Below, piece after piece: positions 1 through 4,850 of a DNA stretch of 7,279 bases. This stretch comes from CAZIMM01 sp964540415 (GTDB lineage Bacteria > Bacillota > Clostridia > Oscillospirales > Acutalibacteraceae): the NCBI GenBank assembly GCA_964540415.1, contig CAZIMM010000101.1, positions 1-7,279 on the forward strand, in the 5' to 3' direction. The notes under the pieces are model-generated. The model saw only the letters and a list, made by a program, of their open reading frames with translations. It made no database searches and was not told where the DNA came from. A program made the translations under genes and the position numbers. Position 1 is the first letter of the stretch; the number at the start of each line of letters is the position of its first letter.

Positions 1-546
1 TTTATGAAAGAAATTGCCGATGTGTTCGGCATGAGCAAGAACGGCTTTTGTATCAGCGTCAACAACCTGCTCCCAATCGGCGCCGTTCATCATTTCATAG
101 AACGCTCTTGCGCCGGAGTCAAGCTTTGACGCTTCGCGTCCCGCGCGGAGGTTTTCCGTTATATCCGGCAGCGCGCGTTCTCCCTCAAAGCTGTCTGCAA
201 TGAGCTTCCCAACAAGGTCGGGACGTTCGAACGCGACATTTATTGCGGCAAGCGCGCCTCCGCTCGAACCGATTACATTCACATTGCAATATCCTTTTTC
301 GTCAAGCAGACAAATCGCCTGCATTGCTTCGTCAAACCACAAATCCTGCGCCAATTCACAAACTCTTTCGGAGCGTCCGCAGCCGAGGAAATCAAGCAAT
401 ATCACCCGATAATTCTGCGCAAATTTTTCTGCAATTCCCGCGAACATACGGGATGAGGCGGTGTTTCCGTGTAATAGCAGAAGCGGTGAGCCGCTTCCGA
501 TTTCTTCATAAAATATCTTGTGATTTCTATAATTAAAATAAGCCAT
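1..546 (-). CDS. Alpha/beta-fold hydrolase, C-terminus beyond left edge
   Basis: Minus-strand frame open from an ATG at 546 to the left edge, 182 codons; the C-terminus is outside the window. The opening reads MAYFNYRNHKIFYEEIGSG, the usual first beta-strands of the family. An HGNTASS segment at residues 26-32 supplies the oxyanion-hole HG. LLDFLGCGRS at 50-59 corresponds to the conserved D-x-x-G-x-G-x-S loop. GSSGG at 93-97 is the nucleophile elbow, with Ser95 as predicted catalytic serine. The acid and histidine of the triad should lie partly or wholly outside the window. A GGAGG site (553-557 on the plus scale) sits six bases before the start and fixes it. Family members are cytosolic esterases, lipases or C-C hydrolases; the substrate cannot be told. 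The family is clear, the specific function is not. Confidence 0.88.
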   Translation of the reverse strand, partial: MAYFNYRNHKIFYEEIGSGSPLLLLHGNTASSRMFAGIAEKFAQNYRVILLDFLGCGRSERVCELAQDLWFDEAMQAICLLDEKGYCNVNVIGSSGGALAAINVAFERPDLVGKLIADSFEGERALPDITENLRAGREASKLDSGARAFYEMMNGADWEQVVDADTKAVLAHAEHIGNFFHK

Positions 547-549
547 AAT

Positions 550-710
550 TGCCTCCGGTTATCTGATATTTTTTCGCATTTGTTCCGCCTGCGCTGCTTT
601 TGTTAAGCGTTTCTGCGGCTTCACCCAACAGGCATTCACGTGTGCCTTGCATACCGGGCGTTGCTGCGTTCTTTGGAATGATTGTTCATTATGCCGCTTC
701 CAAAGAATGA
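550..710 (-). other. Inverted-repeat-rich leader, candidate structured RNA
   Basis: This part of the hydrolase leader contains nested complementary segments. The first is a perfect 10-base pair of arms, TTCTTTGGAA (669-678) and TTCCAAAGAA (698-707), with a 19-base loop. The second is AGGCA (630-634) with TGCCT (643-647), enclosing CACGTG. The third is CCGC (585-588) with GCGG (615-618), enclosing CGCT (592-595) and AGCG (606-609). A direct repeat TGCTGCGTT occurs at 662-670 and 719-727. Two short frames also cross it on the minus strand: 17 codons from ATG 689, and 39 codons from ATG 652 that overlap the hydrolase start. Neither has a good ribosome site. It ends at the hydrolase GGAGG. I do not recognise a known riboswitch class; it could equally be a dispersed repeat. 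Confidence 0.4.
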
Positions 711-836
711 AACAGCTCTGCTGCGTTGTTTGAGAAAGACTTCAGATTGATTTTTGATTACAATATCCAGTTCCGCAAATATTTGCCGATTTTCATATTT
801 GCAGAATCAACCACAGGATTTCATCTGATAATTCTC

Positions 837-865
837 ATTGTACCATATCTTTTACCCGGGAGCAA
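837..865 (-). promoter_or_regulatory. Predicted sigma-A promoter for the hydrolase
   Basis: On the minus strand, TTGCTC (860-865) is separated by 17 bases from TACAAT (837-842). A TGG directly before the -10 makes it a TGn-extended promoter, compensating for the weak -35. Transcription would begin near 830 and give a leader of about 285 bases before the hydrolase start. Seen in sequence; activity is inferred. Confidence 0.5.
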
Positions 866-1068
866 GAAAATTCGCGCCATGCTGTGTGACAGAATCAAAC
901 AAAAGAGTGATATGTTAATTTCACAATAAAAAATAAAGCATACAGACAGTAATAAATTTAGTTAAAATAATTTGTTGGAACTGAATGATGAAAAAGGCGC
1001 TCTTGAGTAAGATATATCATAACTAAAGCACCATATTTTTGAACACAAATCTTTAATTAAAATTTCAG
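866..1068. other. AT-rich divergent intergenic stretch
   Basis: Between the leftward hydrolase promoter and the rightward methyltransferase promoter lie about 200 AT-rich bases with no credible gene, terminator or large repeat. One 13-codon frame (985-1026) is present but unsupported. Confidence 0.5.
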
Positions 1069-1097
1069 TTGTTAAAATTTGGCGGTTATGGTATTAT
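1069..1097 (+). promoter_or_regulatory. Predicted sigma-A promoter for the methyltransferase block
   Basis: TTGTTA (1069-1074), a 17-base spacer and TATTAT (1092-1097) preceded by TGG, so again a TGn-extended -10. The start would be near 1104, about 50 bases before the first methyltransferase. It is likely the main promoter for the genes up to 3410, because no terminator is visible between them. Confidence 0.6.
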
Positions 1098-1155
1098 ATT
1101 AAAGAAAAATCGGCAATAAGATTATTTACATTTTTTACAGGGTGTGTGTTATAAA

Positions 1156-1848
1156 GTGAGAAACGATGACATTATCCACCAATGGGACAATGCCGCAAAT
1201 AACTATTTTGAACAACAGGAACAATCCGAATTTGTTGCAATTAACAAAGCTATTGTTTCTAAGCGCTTTGCGAAGTTAAGCCAGGAAAAAATATTAGATT
1301 TAGGGTGCGGATACGGTTGGTATACCGACTATCTTTCCTCTGTCGGCGGAACTGCCATAGGGGTTGACGGCTCGCGCAAAATGATTGACATCTGCAAATC
1401 ACTTTATCCTAATCTTTGCTTTGACGTTGTGGACATTGAAAAGCCGTTGCCTTTTGAAAACAACAGCTTTGACATTGTATTTTGCAACCAAGTCCTTATG
1501 GACATAAGAGATATTGACACCGTATTGAAAGAGGTATATCGCATTCTGAAGTCAGGCGGCATATTTTATTTTTCCGTTGTGCATCCGGCATTTTATGATT
1601 GCAATTGGGAGAAAGATAAAACAGGTTTCAGAAAAAATAAAATCATGTCAAGGTATTTAACCGAGTACAGCTTTAACAACGAATTTTGGGGTGAAACAAC
1701 GCATTTTCATCGCAGTATCAGCAAATACATAAATACTGTCATTTCAAGAGGGTTTTCACTGAAATATTTAGATGAACCTGTTTCATATGACGGTATTACG
1801 AAGTCAAAAGAATTTCCTTTGTTTTTGTTCGCAGAGTTTACAAAGTGA
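1156..1848 (+). CDS. Class I SAM-dependent methyltransferase
   Basis: A 230-aa Rossmann-fold methyltransferase of the Methyltransf_11 (UbiE-like) type. Motif I, LDLGCGYGW, is at residues 47-55 and binds the SAM methionine part. GVDGS at 69-73 gives the acidic residue expected to bind the ribose hydroxyls. DIVFCNQVL at 106-114 is motif II and LKSGG at 131-135 starts motif III. The C-terminal third, with many aromatic and charged residues, should determine the substrate, which is unknown. The frame also has a GTG at 1144, but the only Shine-Dalgarno-like stretch, AGGG at 1139-1142, lies one base from it. I therefore prefer GTG 1156, 13 bases downstream. This start remains uncertain. It is more AT-rich than the flanking genes, which hints at transfer. 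Confidence 0.85.
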   Translation: MRNDDIIHQWDNAANNYFEQQEQSEFVAINKAIVSKRFAKLSQEKILDLGCGYGWYTDYLSSVGGTAIGVDGSRKMIDICKSLYPNLCFDVVDIEKPLPFENNSFDIVFCNQVLMDIRDIDTVLKEVYRILKSGGIFYFSVVHPAFYDCNWEKDKTGFRKNKIMSRYLTEYSFNNEFWGETTHFHRSISKYINTVISRGFSLKYLDEPVSYDGITKSKEFPLFLFAEFTK

Positions 1849-1864
1849 GATTATGCTTTATATT

Positions 1865-1892
1865 TTGAGCAAACGGCAGATGTCGACATAAT
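1865..1892 (+). promoter_or_regulatory. Possible internal promoter before the second methyltransferase
   Basis: TTGAGC (1865-1870), a 16-base spacer and CATAAT (1887-1892). Transcription from it would start near 1899, just ahead of the GAGG ribosome site at 1910-1913. The -35 is weak, so this may only supplement read-through. Confidence 0.35.
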
Positions 1893-1921
1893 GGAGAATT
1901 CATATAAACGAGGCAAAAACA

Positions 1922-2794
1922 ATGAATACAATTTGGTCAACATATGTGCAAAAAACTGATACTTTATATCTCTCCCGTACGCTCAGATTTTCCGACATTT
2001 TCAAATACAAATATCAGCAAGCCTTTATGATTGACGATATGAAAGAAATACTTGAGATTGGTTGCGGTCCGGGCGCATTGTCTCAATCATTACATCGATG
2101 GTATCCATATGCAAACATTATCGGCACTGACAGAGATAGTAATTTCATTGAGTTTGCATCAAAGCAAGCTCCGGACATTGTTTTCAAAGAAGATGATGCA
2201 ACTCACCTCTCTTTTCTTGATAATACATTCGATGTAGCTATATCAAACACAGTTCAAGAACATATAGAACCGTCAAGATTTTTCGGAGAGCAATACCGGG
2301 TATTAAAAGAAAATGGTGTCTGTATTGTTTTATCTGCAAGGCGAGGAATAAACATTAATGCTCCTTGTATTTCAGAGCAGACAGATTTTGAAAAAGGAAT
2401 TTGGAAAAGAACAGAGAAGTTATATAAAGATACTGATGAAAAATACAATGTATGTGCTTATCCGTTAAATGAAGCGGAGTTGCCGCTTTGCATGGAAAAA
2501 TATGGTTTCAAAAATGTTACAACAGAATACATAACTGTAAATCTGACTCCGGACAATCCGATATACTCAAAGCAAATGGCTCATGACATGATAAATGCCA
2601 ATCGCAAATGCACTCTTAACGGAGCGGAGTATTTGTTAGACATTGCTACGGAAGTGGTTACAGCGGATGAAGTTGATGAGCTTAAAAGGATTATTAACAG
2701 CAAGTATGATAAACGGATTGAGTTATATGATTGCGGAATAAAGCAATGGGACACATCAATGTCGGTTACTATGATTCTGCGAGGAACAAAATGA
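1922..2794 (+). CDS. Class I SAM-dependent methyltransferase, second copy
   Basis: A 290-aa protein with the same core fold as its upstream neighbour but not a close copy. Motif I, EIGCGPGALS, is at residues 45-54. GTD at 68-70 supplies the acidic SAM-ribose contact. DDATHLSF at 91-98 follows the fourth strand, and FDVAISNTVQEHI at 103-115 is motif II. About 150 residues after the core form a long C-terminal region ending in a QWD-containing strand (274-289), longer than in minimal family members and probably part of the substrate site. GAGG at 1910-1913, eight bases upstream, supports the ATG. It begins 73 bases after the first methyltransferase, and no terminator separates it from the acetyltransferase. 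Substrate unknown; rRNA, a small molecule or an antibiotic are all possible. Confidence 0.87.
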   Translation: MNTIWSTYVQKTDTLYLSRTLRFSDIFKYKYQQAFMIDDMKEILEIGCGPGALSQSLHRWYPYANIIGTDRDSNFIEFASKQAPDIVFKEDDATHLSFLDNTFDVAISNTVQEHIEPSRFFGEQYRVLKENGVCIVLSARRGININAPCISEQTDFEKGIWKRTEKLYKDTDEKYNVCAYPLNEAELPLCMEKYGFKNVTTEYITVNLTPDNPIYSKQMAHDMINANRKCTLNGAEYLLDIATEVVTADEVDELKRIINSKYDKRIELYDCGIKQWDTSMSVTMILRGTK

Positions 2795-2873
2795 GCATAA
2801 TCTTTACTTGTGAATCATATTCCGTCAATCAACAAAACTATAAAGCACAATATGTACATACCCGGAGGTTGTT

Positions 2874-3410
2874 ATGCAAATAGTCGCACTGACAAAAGAA
2901 ACTGTCGCTTTCAATAAACAGGCTGCCGACTTGTTAACAGAGGCTTTTCCGCACAGCTACGCCGATTGCGCAGATAATGAAATAGAGAAGTGCGTTGAAG
3001 ACGAGAAAATTGCTCTTGCAATGGTTGACGGTGAAACTCTTTTGGGCTTTGTCGGGGCTGTCCCGCAGTACGGAATAACCGGGTGGGAATTGCATCCGCT
3101 TATAGTCGGCAAAAAGTACCGCTCAAAAGGTATCGGCACAAAGCTTTGTGCCGCCCTTGAAGAGTCACTGAAAGAACGAGGATGTTTGACAGTATATCTC
3201 GGCAGTGATGATGAATCCGGCAGCACAAGCCTGTCGGGTACAGATTTGTTTGAGGACACCTTTGAGAAAATCAGCAACATAAAAAACATCAAAAATCATC
3301 CCTTTGAATTCTATCAAAAGGTCGGCTATAAAATTGTCGGCGTAATACCCGATGCAAACGGCATCGGCAAACCAGATATATGGCTTGCAAAAAGCCTTGT
3401 TCGTATGTGA
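2874..3410 (+). CDS. GNAT acetyltransferase, AAC(6')-Ii-like
   Basis: A 178-aa GNAT acetyltransferase expected to move acetyl from acetyl-CoA to an amine. From memory of the Enterococcus faecium AAC(6')-Ii sequence (about 182 aa), this protein matches closely: PQYGITGWELHPL at 64-76, YLGSDD at 108-113, HPFEFYQKVGYKIVGV at 142-157 and KPDIWLAKS at 166-174. The residues reported as important in that enzyme fall at the same numbers: Glu72, His74 and Tyr147. The acetyl-CoA loop reads RSKGIG at 83-88, the canonical R-x-x-G-x-G, whereas I recall AAC(6')-Ii having lost the first glycine. The likely substrate is the 6'-amino group of aminoglycosides, though chromosomal relatives may serve another amine. 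GGAGG at 2864-2868, five bases upstream, fixes the start. It is probably transcribed with the methyltransferases. Confidence 0.87.
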   Translation: MQIVALTKETVAFNKQAADLLTEAFPHSYADCADNEIEKCVEDEKIALAMVDGETLLGFVGAVPQYGITGWELHPLIVGKKYRSKGIGTKLCAALEESLKERGCLTVYLGSDDESGSTSLSGTDLFEDTFEKISNIKNIKNHPFEFYQKVGYKIVGVIPDANGIGKPDIWLAKSLVRM

Positions 3411-3418
3411 CAATGTGT

Positions 3419-3473
3419 CAGCCCTCATCACTTTTCTTCTGAAGCGGTGGGGCTGTTTATATACTTTTATTTT
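3419..3473 (+). terminator. Likely intrinsic terminator after the acetyltransferase
   Basis: CAGCCC (3419-3424) pairs with GGGCTG (3450-3455), extended inwards by CAC (3429-3431) with GTG (3447-3449) past a bulge, then a T-rich tail TTTATATACTTTTATTTT. The stem is imperfect and the loop long, so strength is uncertain. Confidence 0.45.
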
Positions 3474-3504
3474 CCGGGTATTTACAAAAAGTGGAAATAA
3501 TTTA

Positions 3505-3533
3505 TTGACATCAATCCGCTCATATGTTATAAT
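3505..3533 (+). promoter_or_regulatory. Perfect-consensus sigma-A promoter
   Basis: TTGACA (3505-3510), exactly 17 bases, TATAAT (3528-3533), with TGT before the -10. Both hexamers and the spacing are ideal, far stronger than any other promoter in the window. It drives the 26-codon ORF at 3563 and, by read-through, the kinase-like gene at 3730. Confidence 0.85.
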
Positions 3534-3562
3534 TCGAAAAAACAAAAGGAGGCAAAAGCTCA

Positions 3563-3643
3563 ATGGCTTGCACCAAACGCTCAATTTATATTATGCAACT
3601 CGCAGCCGCAGTCGGCAACGGGCTTTTGCTGTTATACTCATAA
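3563..3643 (+). CDS. 26-aa hydrophobic ORF, probable leader peptide
   Basis: A small ORF of 26 codons plus TAA. GGAGG (3548-3552), within AAAAGGAGG, lies ten bases before the ATG, and a perfect promoter is 30 bases further up. The peptide starts MACTKRS and continues as an uninterrupted hydrophobic run from about residue 8 to 25, rich in Leu and Ala and interrupted by one GNG. That gives a basic head and a membrane-like tail. A strong terminator begins 24 bases after the stop and the kinase-like gene follows directly, so a regulatory leader peptide is the favoured reading. A small membrane protein or type I toxin is the main alternative. I recognise no homologue. Conservation of the amino-acid sequence is untested. 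Confidence 0.55.
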   Translation: MACTKRSIYIMQLAAAVGNGLLLLYS

Positions 3644-3667
3644 TCGGTTTATACCAATTACGAAATT

Positions 3668-3717
3668 AACGGTTGAAAGCTCGGGAAAAGGCTTTCAACC
3701 GTTTTTTATATTTTTTT
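3668..3717 (+). terminator. Strong intrinsic terminator or attenuator
   Basis: Perfect 13-base stem AACGGTTGAAAGC (3668-3680) with GCTTTCAACCGTT (3691-3703), a 10-base loop, then an almost continuous T tract to 3717. The ribosome site of the next gene starts at 3718, so no promoter fits between. GCTTTT at 3622-3627 could pair with GAAAGC (3675-3680), with GTT at 3631-3633 and AAC at 3668-3670 as a further short helix. Such an antiterminator would be blocked or freed depending on where a ribosome sits on the 26-codon ORF. Confidence 0.85.
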
Positions 3718-3729
3718 GGAGGGATATAA

Positions 3730-4344
3730 ATGCCAAATCTTGTTGTAATTCTCGGACCCCACGCCGTCGGGAAAATGACCGTGGGGCAGGAACTTGAAAA
3801 GCTGACCGGATATAAGCTTTTTCACAACCATATGACAATTGAGCTTATCCGAAAATTCTTTGATGTGCACGGCAGCAGGGAGGGACGGTATCTTTCGGGA
3901 GTGTTTCGCCGGGAAATATTTGAAACAGTGGCAGGCAGTGACCTCCCGGGCTTGATTTTCACATATATGTTCGGCTTTGATGATCAGAGCGAATATGATT
4001 ACATTAACAATTTGATAACGCTTTATGAGTCGCACGGCGGAGAATGCTGTGTTGTTGAGCTGTGCGCTGATTTTGATGTGCGGATTGAGCGCAATAAAAC
4101 CGAAAACCGGCTCCTCAACAAGGAGTCCAAGCGGAATATCGAACACAGCGAAGCCGAAATGAGGGCAACCTCGGCGAAGTTTCGCTTGAATTCGTATGAC
4201 GGCGAGGTTCTGCCGTTCCCGAATTACATGAAACTCGACAACACTGACATCCCGCCGGACAAAGCGGCTGAAATGATTTGCGAGAGATTTATTTTTCTAA
4301 AAAAAGCACGGGAGGATTTACAGAACGAAACTCAAAACCTATGA
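3730..4344 (+). CDS. P-loop kinase-like ATPase with altered C-terminus
   Basis: A 204-aa P-loop NTPase of the nucleoside/shikimate-kinase-like group, often annotated only as AAA family ATPase. Walker A is GPHAVGKMT at residues 9-17. FHNHMTIEL at 31-39 would form part of the acceptor side, and an Arg/Lys/Asn-rich stretch (NKTENRLLNKESKRN, 122-136) looks like a phosphotransferase lid. The substrate is unknown; a small molecule, possibly an antibiotic, is a guess. GGAGGG at 3718-3723 fixes the start. Expression probably depends on read-through of the terminator just upstream. The last residues, from about 194 (EDLQNETQNL), are read out of frame from an IS3 transposase remnant, and the TGA lies inside a 13-base inverted repeat. 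The native C-terminus was therefore replaced, though the catalytic core looks complete. Confidence 0.8.
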   Translation: MPNLVVILGPHAVGKMTVGQELEKLTGYKLFHNHMTIELIRKFFDVHGSREGRYLSGVFRREIFETVAGSDLPGLIFTYMFGFDDQSEYDYINNLITLYESHGGECCVVELCADFDVRIERNKTENRLLNKESKRNIEHSEAEMRATSAKFRLNSYDGEVLPFPNYMKLDNTDIPPDKAAEMICERFIFLKKAREDLQNETQNL

Positions 4345-4453
4345 GGAGGCTCGCCTCCTCATAGGTGAATACATACACTTCTACAACAACGAACGAATCC
4401 AGCTTAAAACAAAACTGACTCCGCTCGAAAAACGAAGTCAGTTTGTCGCTTAA
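4313..4453 (+). pseudogene. IS3-family transposase, C-terminal fragment
   Basis: Only about the last 46 codons remain, in the frame one base off the kinase-like gene, and overlapping its last codons. The recognisable signature is the helix with YEEAR followed by EYIHFYNNERIQ and KLTPLE, typical of the C-terminus of IS3/IS150 integrase-type transposases. No DDE residue is retained and there is no start codon, so it cannot transpose. Confidence 0.75.
4338..4365. repeat. Perfect 13-base inverted repeat at the kinase stop codon
   Basis: CCTATGAGGAGGC (4338-4350), a two-base spacer, then GCCTCCTCATAGG (4353-4365). The TGA of the kinase-like gene (4342-4344) lies in the left arm. It also encodes YEEARLL of the transposase fragment, so it could arise by chance from codons. 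There is no T tract, so it is not a typical terminator, but it could shield the 3' end of the mRNA. Confidence 0.7.
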
Positions 4454-4528
4454 TAATATTTCTGCCATAGGGTGCTTTTTTGTACTGTCTGTACAAACTG
4501 GGGCAGTTCAGACTTCGAAGGCGTTTTT

Positions 4529-4715
4529 TTATCTGAATTCTAAAAGCCTGCCGATTTCAATGTTTAATTCGGCAGCAATGTCTAATAAGAGTTCAAGAGA
4601 AAACGGGCGCAGAATATTTGATGCCTCAATTTCGCTGAAGCGTGAACTACATAAAGAAAAAAGACTCGGAGATTATTCCTTTATCCTCGAGCAGCTGTCT
4701 AACAACGAGAGACAC
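4529..4715 (-). pseudogene. Frameshifted XRE-family regulator remnant
   Basis: Two minus-strand frames together resemble a small Cro/CI (XRE) helix-turn-helix protein. The first part, from a GTG at 4715, reads VVRQLLEDKGIISESF, like the usual helix 1-2 consensus IRQLREEKGLSQESF. The second, in another frame, reads RFSEIEASNILRPFSLELL and then DIAAELNIEIGRLLEF, which is the recognition-helix and helix 4-5 pattern, ending in TAA at 4529-4531. Dropping one base from the A6 run at 4657-4662 joins the frames, but helix 2 still seems several residues short. It would therefore be non-functional. No good ribosome site is visible. The IS3 right end lies 18 bases beyond its stop. It may have regulated something now lost. 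A plus-strand reading of this stretch has an in-frame TAG and is less convincing. Confidence 0.5.
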
Positions 4716-4783
4716 AAGTATCTTTATATTACGTAGCTTAACGGCGAGATGTTTTGGGACGGCGACAGTGATATTCGCACCAG

Positions 4784-4828
4784 AAAAAATTGCAGAAAAG
4801 CTTGGACAGAAATGCCGCACTTTTCTGC
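4784..4828 (-). terminator. Intrinsic terminator of the downstream phosphoesterase
   Basis: On the minus strand GCAGAAAAG (4820-4828) pairs with CTTTTCTGC (4792-4800), followed by AATTTTTT (4784-4791). It begins 22 bases after the phosphoesterase stop. The 19-base loop is long, but the arms and T run fit. Confidence 0.65.
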
Positions 4829-4850
4829 TATTATTAATTAATGCTAACTA

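Larger units (their letters stand above)
4311..4510 (+). mobile_element. IS3-family insertion sequence, 3' remnant
   Basis: About 200 bases from the right end of an IS3-family element (IS150-like group). A frame from about 4313 to the TAA at 4451-4453 reads as a transposase C-terminus: KLKTYEEAR, then EYIHFYNNERIQ, KLTPLEKRSQF. This is the end of the rve integrase domain after the last catalytic acid. The right boundary is GGGGCAGTTCA ending at 4510, which fits the TGA...TCA termini of the family. A 7-base hairpin, TTTGTAC (4479-4485) with GTACAAA (4491-4497), lies just inside. The 5' part, the left end and most of the transposase are missing, so the element is dead. Its left junction lies within the 3' end of the kinase-like gene. 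Confidence 0.75.

Noticed and set aside
726..929. 67-codon plus-strand frame starting with TTG
   Set aside because: No ribosome site, hydrophobic AT-driven composition, and it overlaps the antisense hydrolase promoter.
985..1026. 13-codon ORF starting with two ATG codons, MMKKALLSK
   Set aside because: Only a weak GGAA site, upstream of the methyltransferase promoter rather than in its leader, and no terminator next to it.
2851..2860. Palindrome TATGTACATA just before the acetyltransferase ribosome site
   Set aside because: Ten bases in AT-rich DNA can occur by chance and no promoter overlaps it.
4443..4831. Plus-strand reading with protein-like stretches on both sides of a TAG at 4734-4736
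   Set aside because: It starts inside the transposase end, crosses the IS boundary at 4510, and lies antisense to the better-supported XRE remnant and the minus-strand terminator.
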